Shown: positions 27,676 through 35,580 of the stretch, in pieces
Layout of the letters: the number at the start of each line of letters is the position of its first letter
Numbering within the stretch: position 1 is the stretch's first letter
Assembly: GCA_020348305.1 (NCBI GenBank)
Contig: CP070746.1
Location: 375,395-419,270 of the forward strand
DNA from: Desulfobacterales bacterium
GTDB lineage: Bacteria > Desulfobacterota > Desulfobacteria > Desulfobacterales > JAHEIW01
Direction of reading: 5' to 3'
Length of the DNA: 43,876 bases
Program-made: the position numbers and the translations under genes
Notes under the pieces: generated by a model
Told to the model about the DNA's origin: nothing
The model's input: only the letters and a program-made list of their open reading frames with translations
Databases searched by the model: none

Positions 27676-28275
27676 ATGAACAACAGCGATCATCGATCAA
27701 GCGACGAAGAAATCATTCAAAGCGTCTTGAAAGGCAATGTGGATGACTTCGAGGGACTCGTCAGACGATATCAGGCACATGTGCTCAATATGGTGAAAAG
27801 ACACGTTCCGGATCGTGATGTGGAAGAAACCGCTCAAGAGGCGATCGTCAGAGCCTACAGATCCTTGTCGAGCTATCGCGGAAAGGGACGCGGATTCAAA
27901 GCGTGGTTATCTGCCGTCACGATTAGAGCTTGCTACGATTATTGGCGCAAGACCTACCGGTCAAAAGAGGTTCCGCTCAGCACTCTCACTGATGATCACA
28001 AACGGTGGATCGAAAAGGTTATGGCAGAAGAATCCGCGCAGGGCATGCGTGAAAAAGCCGCTTCCGATGAAGCCCGTATGGTCCTGGATTGGGGGCTGAG
28101 TCATCTGTCGGCCGAAGATCGCATGGTTTTAGAACTGGTCCATTTCGAAGAACTGACCGGACGCGAAGCTGCCGAACTATTGGGTTGGACGACGACAAAT
28201 GTCAAAGTCAGGGCCTTTCGGGCGCGTCGCAAACTGGAGAAAATTCTCCAGGAAATGATTGAGGAGCAAATATGA
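27676..28275 (+). CDS. RNA polymerase sigma factor, ECF (sigma-70 family)
   Basis: A 199-residue sigma factor with only regions 2 and 4. Region 2 covers about 18-95 (DDFEGLVRRYQAHVLNMVKR, then the RAYRSLSSYRGKGRGFKAWL and DYWRKTYRSKE DNA-melting part). Region 4 covers about 135-190 (HLSAEDRMVLELVHFEELTG, helix-turn-helix EAAELLGWTTTNVKVRAFRARRKL written across 163-186). ECF sigma factors answer envelope or metal stress. It overlaps the next gene by 4 bases and is divergent from the efflux operon, its likely target. Confidence 0.88.
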   Translation: MNNSDHRSSDEEIIQSVLKGNVDDFEGLVRRYQAHVLNMVKRHVPDRDVEETAQEAIVRAYRSLSSYRGKGRGFKAWLSAVTIRACYDYWRKTYRSKEVPLSTLTDDHKRWIEKVMAEESAQGMREKAASDEARMVLDWGLSHLSAEDRMVLELVHFEELTGREAAELLGWTTTNVKVRAFRARRKLEKILQEMIEEQI

Positions 28276-28604
28276 GGCATTTGGATCGAAAATCGATCGA
28301 ACGACTCGGACAAGCCTTTCGACAGGCATTTTACGAACGAAGGCGAATTGAATTCAAACCCTCGGAATTCTGGATTGTCGGGGTCATGTCGGAGATCCGA
28401 CGCATCGGGCGTTTGAATGCGGAAATTGATTTCTGGACGTTATTTGAAAAAATGATTTGGAAATTCATCCCAGCAGCGGTTGCTCTCGTGTTGCTTCTGA
28501 GCGTGGCTTTTACTCAAATCGACCCTGCCCCCGAGAACATTATCGCCAATATCTATGGTGAAGAAAACCTCGATTCAGGGCTATATGCCTTTTACGATCA
28601 ATGA
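28272..28604 (+). CDS. Small single-pass membrane protein, candidate anti-sigma factor
   Basis: A 110-residue protein with a basic cytosolic N-terminus (about 1-65) and one membrane helix (about 66-84, FIPAAVALVLLLSVAFTQI). A short acidic periplasmic tail follows. I recognise no domain. Its position, overlapping the sigma gene by 4 bases and followed by a CpxP-like sensor, is that of a membrane anti-sigma factor such as CnrY, and the topology fits. Function is inferred from context only. Confidence 0.55.
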   Translation: MRHLDRKSIERLGQAFRQAFYERRRIEFKPSEFWIVGVMSEIRRIGRLNAEIDFWTLFEKMIWKFIPAAVALVLLLSVAFTQIDPAPENIIANIYGEENLDSGLYAFYDQ

Positions 28605-28615
28605 GGAGCCGATAT

Positions 28616-29005
28616 ATGAGACGACTGAAACCGATCGCCGGAATTTTGATTGTTTTTTTCTTGGGTGCAGTGGCTGGCGCATTGTCCGCGCGCTTTTATG
28701 CGACATTCGAAAGCAGAAAACCGCATCATCGCCCAAAACTCGAGGAACGGGTGGAATTCATCATGCAACGTCTCACCGACGATCTCGATTTGTCCGCGAC
28801 TCAACAAAAAGAGATACGACAAATTGTGGCCGCGACCGAAGAAAAGGTCCAATCGATAAAGGATGAATACGTACCAAAAATTCGCGCCCTTCACGATACA
28901 AGCATCAAAGAGATCAAAACCAGACTGACCCCCGACCAACGAGCGGAACTAGACCGAATCCATGCCGAATGGAAACGTCGGCGGCAGGATAGAAAATCAC
29001 GGTAG
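28616..29005 (+). CDS. Spy/CpxP/CnrX-like periplasmic sensor
   Basis: A 129-residue protein with an N-terminal signal anchor (IAGILIVFFLGAVAGALSA) and an all-helical heavy-metal-sensor-like domain (DLDLSATQQKEIRQIVAATE and RLTPDQRAELDRIHAEW, echoing the LTxxQ repeats of the family). I prefer the ATG at 28616 because GAGGAG precedes it by about 7 bases; an ATG at 28601 overlaps the previous stop and is also possible. It likely senses misfolded protein or metal in the periplasm and acts on the small membrane protein to free the sigma factor. Confidence 0.7.
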   Translation: MRRLKPIAGILIVFFLGAVAGALSARFYATFESRKPHHRPKLEERVEFIMQRLTDDLDLSATQQKEIRQIVAATEEKVQSIKDEYVPKIRALHDTSIKEIKTRLTPDQRAELDRIHAEWKRRRQDRKSR

Positions 29006-29365
29006 GGGTTCCTCACATGGTCATGGTTTATGGCAGATTTCAAAAGAAGGCTGAACGGTTGAGATGTAATGATTCCCTGATGTCGGCGAGGTGAAATATA
29101 TAAAGCGCAAGGGCCAGTAGCTGGGGATCATTACAATCAAACTGGTTTGAATAATGCCCTCGAGACACCGATCCTTGCGCCATGTTTGTGATAGCACTGA
29201 GGTTAAATCCAGTCAATAGAAATGATGTGGTTCTGAACGTTGAATTATCGGCCATTAAATTTTGGGATATGATTTGCTATCGCTAATTCGCTGGCGTTGT
29301 GATTCGTATTGGATTCGTGATACATATCTGAAGAAATACCAAATCAAAAAAGTTAAGATTTCATC
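29006..29365. other. Gene-free stretch after the sigma-factor operon
   Basis: About 360 bases without a convincing gene. A 71-codon minus-strand frame (29040-29255) shows no recognisable domain and is not called. The stretch leads into the OmpA-like remnant. Confidence 0.4.
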
Positions 29366-29461
29366 AACGTTTATGCTGCACGGGGTTATGCTTTAAGAAG
29401 CTATCGGAATGCTTTAACAGCAAATCCTTACCTTCCTTATTGATCTTCGCGCTTCCGGAAC
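29366..29461 (-). pseudogene. Remnant of an OmpA-type domain, near-identical to 43193-43245
   Basis: On the minus strand one frame reads SGSAKINKEGKDLLLKHSDSF, then degenerates to two stops. The complete gene at 42904-43876 reads SGSAKINKEGKDLLLKLSESF. At the DNA level about 50 bases (29410-29461 against 43193-43245) are essentially identical, and homology fades beyond. It is a broken duplicate or recombination scar. Confidence 0.75.
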
Positions 29462-29745
29462 TCCTCTGCCATCATATTGTTCAACGTCTGCTCGTCCCAT
29501 TGGTCAGATTCCGTTACTCCAAGTTCCCTGCGAATGGTGCTTAAATTATCTTCAATGGTTTTCTTGATCTTATCACGGAATTTTTCATCCGGAATTTTCA
29601 GCACCTTGGACATCGTATCATAATCAAAACCAAGAATCAGATTGCCGACGAAAACAATACAGTCGCCGATCTCCCCAGCACCGGTACCAGATAGTGGGAG
29701 CGGCTTCGACTCGGCTGAGCTCGCCGCGGGCCAGCCGCGAAGCAA
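29437..29745 (-). pseudogene. Lipoate-protein ligase A remnant fused to repeat and OmpA scar
   Basis: The open frame codes 102 residues. Only the middle (about 24-90) looks like a real protein: GEIGDCIVFVGNLILGFDYD then LKIPDEKFRDKIKKTIEDNL and STIRRELG. This resembles the C-terminal part of the LplA catalytic domain. The lysine-containing lipoyl-AMP site and the whole N-terminal two thirds are absent. The first 20 residues come from the dispersed repeat at 29694-29788. The last residues, EEFRKREDQ, are out-of-frame OmpA-derived sequence. It is read here as a dead gene fragment in the lipoate-related operon. Confidence 0.55.
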
Positions 29746-29788
29746 AAAGTTTTAGAATGCTTCCATCGCGGCAAGATGCCGCTCCCAC
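29694..29788. repeat. GTGGGAGCGGC...GCCGCTCCCAC repeat element
   Basis: The terminal inverted repeats GTGGGAGCGGC (29694-29704) and GCCGCTCCCAC (29778-29788) enclose TTCGACTCGGCTGAGCTCG. Related elements lie at 35508-35560 and 39643-39748, and the internal motif recurs at 9321-9339. Confidence 0.6.
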
Positions 29789-29878
29789 ATCATAAACCAA
29801 TTATTATTTGTTTATAGATTTTGAAAACCCGAATTTCAGGCTGATTCCGAGCTGCAATATTTTGAAGGTGATAAATTA

Positions 29879-31063
29879 TTATCTTAAAGCCTTTTGAACT
29901 AGCTGCACAATATCCATGACTTCCAGTGATATTTTGTTTCTCCTTGTGTAAGTAGCCATGGTCCGCACGCATTGCTGACAGGCGGTGATCACGGCGTTCG
30001 CACCGGTATCCAATACTTCATCGATCTTTGCTTTGGCGATATTTCCTGACAGTTTTGCATCAATCATCTCCAGGTTGCCGCCACCACCACAGCAGAGGCA
30101 GTTTTCCCGGTTGTGGCTCATCTCCACCAGTTTGACCCCCGGAATCGAACGAATCACATCCCTAGGAGCTTCAAATTCTCGGCTGCCGCGACCCAGATCA
30201 CAGGGATCGTGATATGTCACCGTTAGTTCAAGCTCCTTGAGCGGTAGACCACCGGAGGATATCAGCCGATTTAAATACTGGGTGACATGGCAAATTTCAA
30301 ACTCGTGCGGATAATATTCCCGCCACATTTGAAAGCAGGAGGGGCATGCAAAAACCACCGTGTTTGCACCTTTTTGCTTTACGGCTTCAATATTGTGATC
30401 GATAAGATCCTTCAAGTGCTCACGCAGTCCTGCCCCCAGCAGCGGGAACCCGCAGCACCATTCATCTTCGCCAAGGAGGGTGAAATCAACCTCGGCTGCC
30501 TCCAAAACTTCGGCCAGCGCCATGGGGATCTTCTGAGCCATAGGAAAATAGGCTGCCACACAGCCGGTAAAATACACCACTTCCGCTCTATCTCTGATGT
30601 AGCCGTGATCCGGAGCTTCTCGCATATCCTCAACCCAGTCGGCGCGTTCCTCATTGTCTTCGTCAAAAACATTGCGGCTTTCGGCCACATTCTCGCGGAT
30701 CATGTCCACTTTCTTTGGATAAGCATCGGAATGAACCAGATCCTGCCGCAGGGACAGCCAGAGATCTCGGAGCATTATGCCCAATGGGCACGTCTCCTGG
30801 CAACGACCGCACAGAGTACAGCGGTACACCGTTTCACTGAATTGCTTGAGCTGCTCATTGGTTGGTTGTTTTTTGCCGAAAAATCTCCGGAAGAGCCACG
30901 AGCGGGATCGCATGATTTTTCTCAACTCATCAAGCCGGTAAACACCCGAAAGCTGACCGTCTTGGGTGGCTGACACCGCCGGACAGACATCTGCGCACAG
31001 GCAGCAGTTCGTGCACGCCTCCATCTGAAAAATTTCTCTGATGCAATAGTCTTTTTGAGCCAT
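29879..31063 (-). CDS. HdrD/DsrK-like iron-sulfur oxidoreductase with two CCG domains
   Basis: A 394-residue cytosolic protein. Two [4Fe-4S] ferredoxin motifs are at Cys17-20-23-27 and Cys82-85-88-92. Two CCG domains follow: CCGFPLLGAG with FACPSCFQMW, and YHDPCDLGRG, CLCCGGGGN and ACQQCV. CCG domains bind the noncubane cluster used for disulfide chemistry in HdrB/HdrD, DsrK and relatives. No membrane segment is present, so it should dock on a membrane cytochrome. In this operon it lies just after a lipoyl-carrier protein and an 11-heme/NarI-like protein, which suggests dithiol-disulfide chemistry on a lipoyl group (inference). An alternative is a GlpC- or LutA-like lactate or glycolate subunit, but no FAD-type partner is adjacent. 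Confidence 0.85.
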   Translation of the reverse strand: MAQKDYCIREIFQMEACTNCCLCADVCPAVSATQDGQLSGVYRLDELRKIMRSRSWLFRRFFGKKQPTNEQLKQFSETVYRCTLCGRCQETCPLGIMLRDLWLSLRQDLVHSDAYPKKVDMIRENVAESRNVFDEDNEERADWVEDMREAPDHGYIRDRAEVVYFTGCVAAYFPMAQKIPMALAEVLEAAEVDFTLLGEDEWCCGFPLLGAGLREHLKDLIDHNIEAVKQKGANTVVFACPSCFQMWREYYPHEFEICHVTQYLNRLISSGGLPLKELELTVTYHDPCDLGRGSREFEAPRDVIRSIPGVKLVEMSHNRENCLCCGGGGNLEMIDAKLSGNIAKAKIDEVLDTGANAVITACQQCVRTMATYTRRNKISLEVMDIVQLVQKALR

Positions 31064-31216
31064 ATTTTTATGCCTGAAAAAGTCTTTTATATTATTTGAA
31101 AGATTTTTAGGTTTGCCAGCTTACCCCGCCAACAGCGGGATTGAGCCAGCTAATAAAGGAAAACTTCCGATTTCATCAGAAAAACGGGGGAACGGGCTCA
31201 ACGGACGAACGCAATT

Positions 31217-31639
31217 TTATTCTTGCTTATACTTTTCAATATCAGCCACCAGCCACTTTTCTATTTCTTCCGCTCCATGGATGAGATTATCCACTTCTCC
31301 AATGTCGTTGGGCTTGATTTTATACATCCAGCCGGAGCCGTAACAGTCCTGATTGATAATTGTGGGATCCATTTCAAGTTTTTCATTGGATTCTAGTAAC
31401 TTACCATTGACCGGCGCAAACACCTTGCCGACCCACTTGCCGGATTCCAGCTTGGCAAATTTTTTCCCGAAAGTCAGCTTCTTGCCTTCAAACGGCAACT
31501 GGACATAGACGACCTCACCGGCCATTTGCTGGGCAAAATCATCCATGCCCATGACCAGGATGTCACCTTCTACTTTCACCCAGAAATGATGTTCCTCGTA
31601 GAACAAATCAGCCGGCATGTAGTATCCTTGTATCTCCAT
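31217..31639 (-). CDS. GcvH-like lipoyl-carrier protein
   Basis: A 140-residue protein with the H-protein fold. FYEEHHFWVKVEGD is at 13-26 and GMDDFAQQMAGEVVYVQLP at 31-49. The lipoylation site ESGK is centred on Lys68 (canonical ESVK), followed by FAPVNGKLLESN and CYGSGWMYKIKP. The acceptor lysine is kept. A single Cys99 replaces the usual Pro before YG. No gcvT or gcvP is present, so a role in glycine cleavage from this locus is unlikely. It resembles the lipoate-binding H-like proteins that serve Hdr-type systems. It lies between the HdrD-like and cytochrome genes. An element at 31680-31817 sits upstream of its start. Confidence 0.85.
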   Translation of the reverse strand: MEIQGYYMPADLFYEEHHFWVKVEGDILVMGMDDFAQQMAGEVVYVQLPFEGKKLTFGKKFAKLESGKWVGKVFAPVNGKLLESNEKLEMDPTIINQDCYGSGWMYKIKPNDIGEVDNLIHGAEEIEKWLVADIEKYKQE

Positions 31640-31679
31640 AAGTATTTCTCCTCCTGCGTATAGTTCAAAATTGATTGCT

Positions 31680-31817
31680 TCGTAAAAAGTCTCAATTCCG
31701 TCACTCCGGCGAAGCCTGTGCCGGACTCTTCGGTAGCCGGAGTCCAGAAGCTATTGAAATGACTGGATTCCGGCTTTCGCCGGAATGACAATAAATTGAT
31801 TTTTTGACTTTTTACGA
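31680..31817. repeat. MITE-like element with 12-bp terminal inverted repeats
   Basis: TCGTAAAAAGTC (31680-31691) and GACTTTTTACGA (31806-31817) are exact inverted ends. Inside are CCGGC...GCCGG palindromes and GGATTCCGGCTTTCGCCGGAAT, which folds into a hairpin. A left end of the same family is at 17880. It splits the cytochrome and GcvH-like genes. Confidence 0.7.
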
Positions 31818-31892
31818 GACCATCAGAATTGCATTATTTCTTAGAATCAGATTTCGTATTTTATGTAAACTTCAGCGCAGCATTCAAAGTTA

Positions 31893-33677
31893 TTAACTAA
31901 CTGCTTTATGAAATCTTGAAGTAGCATTAATTGCCAGAGATACCGGTGCCATGATCATATGAAACATCCGGCTGAACGGTAGATAAGCCACAAATGCGCC
32001 GGTGAGGATGGCATGCAAATACCACATATACCCGTATATATCGGTCAGATCTGTACCGGCAAAAAGCCGGCTGATTGCATAGCCTAAAAAAGCATAGTAT
32101 GCACTTTCAGGACTGGCGGTCATGGCAATCCGCATCCCTTCCAAAATAAAGCCGACAATGATAATACCGCCAAGTAGACTGTAAGCCGGCCAGTCCGGTT
32201 TTGGTAATCCTTTCAGTTTGTCCTCTGAACCGCTCAGCCGTTTGCGAATCAAAATAAAAACAACTCCCAATATCAGCATCACTCCAGTTAGATCAAATAA
32301 AAAGGCGGTGATCGGATGATTTTTGTCGAGCATTACCCAGGCTCCGGACGATTCAGGCCACCACAGAGAGGCAACAAGGGCAACCAGCCCCCATACAAAG
32401 CGCAAAACAAAAGGGAAAAAAATCAGCACATGAATTAGCCAGCGTGTCCTTGAAATTAAAAAAAGCCGGCGCTGCAAGAATCCATCCAAAGTCAAAGTTT
32501 TGAGAATGGAAACTATTCGAGCAGAAAAAATTGTACTGATAATACCTCCAAGTAGCTTAAGTGTTTTACTACCGGCATCGGAGCCATTCTCTCTGCTAAT
32601 GCTTCCTGAAAACCAGACCGTTCCAAGACTAATAAGGCCCAATAGGAAGATAATCAAAGCAAGTATGGTAGTTGTATCACCCACAGAAAAGGTGGCAGCA
32701 TGACAGGGCATGCAAATGATACTCTTAGCCGGCAGAACCATGGCAGCTGCCCCAAGCTGATTGCCGTTAAAATGGCAGCGCCGGCATGATTCTTCCTCCC
32801 TAGACTTGAGCATGTGATGAATCTCGCTGACTCTGCCAGTACGTTGATCCTTTTGCCACATAATTTGACCGGATTCAGGCTCTTTAATCGGGATAACTCC
32901 TTTGAGGTGGCAGGCACCACAGGCAACACTAAAATGCGCATCGTGGGCGACTTTGGCATCATGCAGGAGGTGACACTGGCGACAATCTCCCACCTCTTGC
33001 TCGGTATGGCTGAATTCAGTGGAGCGCGGATGGCACACCATACAGGATTCTTCGGCATGGGGTGCTAACGCATATTTGGTCACGTCAATAATAGGATATT
33101 TGACGGGTTCTTGGGCTAAATCCTTCTGGTCGCCTATTCCGTGGCAGAGGAAGCAAAACTGAGAGCGCTTTTGGAATGCCTGGGGCTCTTCGGGAGAAAT
33201 AAAACGATGACAGCCCATGCAACGCTGATCTTCAGAAGACAATTCAGGCAGATTCTTTTGATACTCATGGCAGATGCTGCATTTTTTCTCCGCCGGCTCA
33301 GTGAGATCAAGTTGCGTGGCTGAGTCTAAATACGAAAGTTGGTAATGGGGGTCATGGCAGCCGATACAAAATTTGAACGCTTGCTCGTTTGTAATCTTCT
33401 CTCCACCGTGCGTGCCTTCATTCACATCATCCAATACATCCTCATGGCAGTCGGTACATTGCTCCAAGCGAAAAAAAGCTTCCAACGTCTTGTTGACATC
33501 TTCAGGATTGGGATGGATCTGCTTGTCGACGATGTCCGTATGACAGTCCTGGCAAGATACTTGGCCGTGAACCGATACATGGAAACGTTCTTCATCAATC
33601 AGCCAGGAAGCCTCGGTAGAAACAGCATTCAAGATAAATAACAAACCGATAATTGTTATAGCATATGAATTTTTCAT
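31893..33677 (-). CDS. Eleven-heme cytochrome c fused to a NarI-like membrane cytochrome b domain
   Basis: A 594-residue protein started at the ATG at 33677, where a signal peptide begins (MKNSYAITIIGLLFILNAVSTEA); the open frame upstream runs through a hairpin. Eleven CxxCH motifs lie at 42, 74, 104, 133, 153, 175, 212, 232, 253, 298 and 322. A membrane helix (about 336-355), a cytosolic stretch and about five more helices follow, with RTRWLIHVLIFFPFVLRFVW and WYLHAILTGAFVAYLPFSRM resembling NarI/DsrM-type cytochrome b. The layout predicts periplasmic c hemes linked to membrane b hemes at a quinone site, with the HdrD-like protein on the cytosolic face. This is DsrJ/DsrM-like function in one chain. 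The electron route is inferred. Confidence 0.85.
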   Translation of the reverse strand: MKNSYAITIIGLLFILNAVSTEASWLIDEERFHVSVHGQVSCQDCHTDIVDKQIHPNPEDVNKTLEAFFRLEQCTDCHEDVLDDVNEGTHGGEKITNEQAFKFCIGCHDPHYQLSYLDSATQLDLTEPAEKKCSICHEYQKNLPELSSEDQRCMGCHRFISPEEPQAFQKRSQFCFLCHGIGDQKDLAQEPVKYPIIDVTKYALAPHAEESCMVCHPRSTEFSHTEQEVGDCRQCHLLHDAKVAHDAHFSVACGACHLKGVIPIKEPESGQIMWQKDQRTGRVSEIHHMLKSREEESCRRCHFNGNQLGAAAMVLPAKSIICMPCHAATFSVGDTTTILALIIFLLGLISLGTVWFSGSISRENGSDAGSKTLKLLGGIISTIFSARIVSILKTLTLDGFLQRRLFLISRTRWLIHVLIFFPFVLRFVWGLVALVASLWWPESSGAWVMLDKNHPITAFLFDLTGVMLILGVVFILIRKRLSGSEDKLKGLPKPDWPAYSLLGGIIIVGFILEGMRIAMTASPESAYYAFLGYAISRLFAGTDLTDIYGYMWYLHAILTGAFVAYLPFSRMFHMIMAPVSLAINATSRFHKAVS

Positions 33678-33744
33678 ATCAGCAGCTTCCAGATGGATGC
33701 CATATTCATGGTCTCGTGTACCGTGCCGCGATTGGAGGCACCGT

Positions 33745-33795
33745 TTAGTAATTTCAAAACCCGGCGACGCAGCCACCGGGTTTTGAAATTACTAA
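33745..33795. repeat. Perfect 20-bp inverted repeat
   Basis: TTAGTAATTTCAAAACCCGG (33745-33764) and its exact complement (33776-33795) flank an 11-base loop. It lies between the DUF402-like and cytochrome genes. No U-tract follows on the minus strand, so it is more likely a repeat or mRNA-processing hairpin than a simple terminator. Confidence 0.65.
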
Positions 33796-33861
33796 TGATC
33801 AAACTTAGGCCACCATAGATGGATGATGTCAAATTGTCAATCAGCATGTGGATATTGGACA

Positions 33862-34347
33862 CTACTCAAAAAAGTTTGATAAGAGCAGGTCAAAGTCGGA
33901 GATTATTTGGCTCCATTTTTCGGTAATCTCCTGCTCCTGCCTGGTTATCCACTCCAGGTCGTGCTTTCCAATGATACCTTGGGACACGCATTCCTCCACC
34001 TCATCCCGGTCCAGAACGGTCATTTGGCCGGCCGGATCAAACCATACATCCAAAAGCAGATCCAGATATTCCACCCTGTCTTCGCCCACCTGCAAGTTGC
34101 GGCAGATGTGAAATAGGTGTCCTTCCAGCTTTTTGTCCGGATTTAACATCTTCCAGATAACGTATCCCATCCCGGTTTTGTAATAGGCAAATGTTGTCGA
34201 CCCCACGTCAAAGGTGACGGCGCCAACGCGACCAGACATTTCGCTCACATATTTCACGATGACATAATCGCTGCCGCGCGTGAGCAGATCACATACATAG
34301 GATTGATCCGGTTTGTTCAGATGACGTTTTAGCTCCAATATTTTCAT
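33862..34347 (-). CDS. DUF402-domain protein
   Basis: A 161-residue soluble protein. The middle (about 50-130) shows the DUF402 signature: YVIWKMLNPDKKLEGHLFHI, then VEYLDLLLDVWFDPAGQMTV and the acidic LDRDEVEEC. DUF402 proteins related to FomD and Ntdp are metal-dependent nucleotide or CDP-phosphonate hydrolases, and the D-x-D/E-E residues here suit metal binding. It sits between the AcoX-like and cytochrome genes on the same strand. Its job in an acetoin-type operon is unknown. Confidence 0.65.
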   Translation of the reverse strand: MKILELKRHLNKPDQSYVCDLLTRGSDYVIVKYVSEMSGRVGAVTFDVGSTTFAYYKTGMGYVIWKMLNPDKKLEGHLFHICRNLQVGEDRVEYLDLLLDVWFDPAGQMTVLDRDEVEECVSQGIIGKHDLEWITRQEQEITEKWSQIISDFDLLLSNFFE

Positions 34348-34414
34348 ATGCTCTCCTGTAATTAGTGGTCAATAAAATTCGAATTTCGTCACCCTCTATA
34401 AAACAAAACCGGTA

Positions 34415-35404
34415 TCACTTGACAACTGTTCTGAGGACACCGCGTCGACTCGCCTCATACAGGTAGCGACGTACATCCACTACACGAGGCCCGCGATTTG
34501 TCAATCGAACGCGTATTTTCTGATGCGCAAAAACCTCAAGCTGTCGCTCGCCGTCCACGGCGATGGTACAGGCGGCAGGCTCCAGCACAACCTCCTCCCC
34601 CAGAGAAAGCAATCGATATTCCCGGGTATCTACCTTGCTGATCAGGCCGGGGCCCACAGGGGCCAGCACTGTGGTATTGCCCCCGCCCAATCGTACATAC
34701 ATGCCCTGTGGATCCCGGGGGCCCAAAGGATGTAAAAGGCCACCAATGCATGACATGCCGATACAGTCCGGCTCGGCCCGGGCTAAAACGATCTCCCGGA
34801 TACGGTGCGGGTCCCAGAGGGCACGGCTGCCGACGAACAGTTCGGTGCAAACCACCACGTCAATCAGGGCGATTTCCGCCATCTGATCATCAACATATAC
34901 CTCGAGACGTTTGGCGACATAGGTAAACCTGTCAACATCTACCATTTCCCTTGCTGCCATCCCCGCCGCCATACCAGCCACAGTGCCTTCTATCATACTG
35001 GGGAAAACGTTGTTCGTGCCGGTGGAGATAGCGACGATGGGGATTTCGCTACAGGCTTTGGCCACAGCTCGGTTTGTCCCGTCTCCTCCCAGGGTGATGA
35101 TGCAACCCACGTCCATCTCGCAGAACTGTCTGGCCGCCTCGGTCGTATCCCGTTCGTCGGCCCACATATCCATGTGAAGCTGGTCAGCCTTCAGGGAAAG
35201 TTTCAATCCCTTTAGGGCCTTCTCGACAAGACCATCGTAATCGGGCATATAGAGCACTTGCGGGACTCCTAAAGCGTCTATTGCCAGAAACACCCGTCGC
35301 AGAATATGTGATTTTTCCAGATTGTCGAACACCGAAGCATGGGTAACCAGGCGGCGAATGTCCTTGCCGGAGGCCGGATTCGCGATGATCCCAATTGTAG
35401 ACAT
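34415..35404 (-). CDS. acoX: AcoX-like, ATP-NAD kinase family protein
   Basis: A 329-residue protein of the ATP-NAD/AcoX kinase family. The N-terminus IGIIANPASGKDIRRLV and LGGDGTNR (GGDGTN at 106-111) mark the nucleotide-binding site, and STGTNNVFP follows. The C-terminal half is beta-rich. AcoX is a constant companion of acetoin dehydrogenase operons in several phyla; its exact role is not established. It follows the E1 beta gene with a 176-bp gap containing two hairpins. GGAGA lies upstream of the ATG. Confidence 0.85.
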   Translation of the reverse strand: MSTIGIIANPASGKDIRRLVTHASVFDNLEKSHILRRVFLAIDALGVPQVLYMPDYDGLVEKALKGLKLSLKADQLHMDMWADERDTTEAARQFCEMDVGCIITLGGDGTNRAVAKACSEIPIVAISTGTNNVFPSMIEGTVAGMAAGMAAREMVDVDRFTYVAKRLEVYVDDQMAEIALIDVVVCTELFVGSRALWDPHRIREIVLARAEPDCIGMSCIGGLLHPLGPRDPQGMYVRLGGGNTTVLAPVGPGLISKVDTREYRLLSLGEEVVLEPAACTIAVDGERQLEVFAHQKIRVRLTNRGPRVVDVRRYLYEASRRGVLRTVVK

Positions 35405-35422
35405 AACCTGTTCTCCAAAGGG

Positions 35423-35454
35423 AGAGGTCCACGTCGATTGTGAGGTGGACCTCT
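35423..35454. repeat. 10-bp inverted repeat hairpin
   Basis: AGAGGTCCAC (35423-35432) and GTGGACCTCT (35445-35454), loop 12 bases. It lies in the leader of the AcoX-like gene and could affect its translation. Confidence 0.5.
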
Positions 35455-35507
35455 TTCTGTCGAATTAGCTTATTTGGTTTTCCAGAATAAGCAATTGATA
35501 TTAAATT

Positions 35508-35560
35508 TGGGAGCGGCTTCCAGCCGCGACATTTGATCTCGCGGCTGGAAGCCGCTCCCA
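35508..35560. repeat. Perfect 22-bp inverted repeat, GGGAGCGGCTTCCAGCC family
   Basis: The left arm 35508-35529 and right arm 35539-35560 are exact complements around a 9-base loop. Key sequence is GGGAGCGGCTTCCAGCCGCG. It is 21 bp downstream of the E1 beta stop. Related elements sit at 29694-29788 and 39643-39748. Confidence 0.7.
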
Positions 35561-35580
35561 TGAATAAGTTAGTTTAATGG

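Noticed and set aside
29040..29255. 71-codon minus-strand frame
   Set aside because: No recognisable domain, no ribosome site and no context; not supported as a gene.
31217..31639. Part of a glycine cleavage system
   Set aside because: No gcvT or gcvP is in the window, and the neighbours are Hdr- and cytochrome-type genes.
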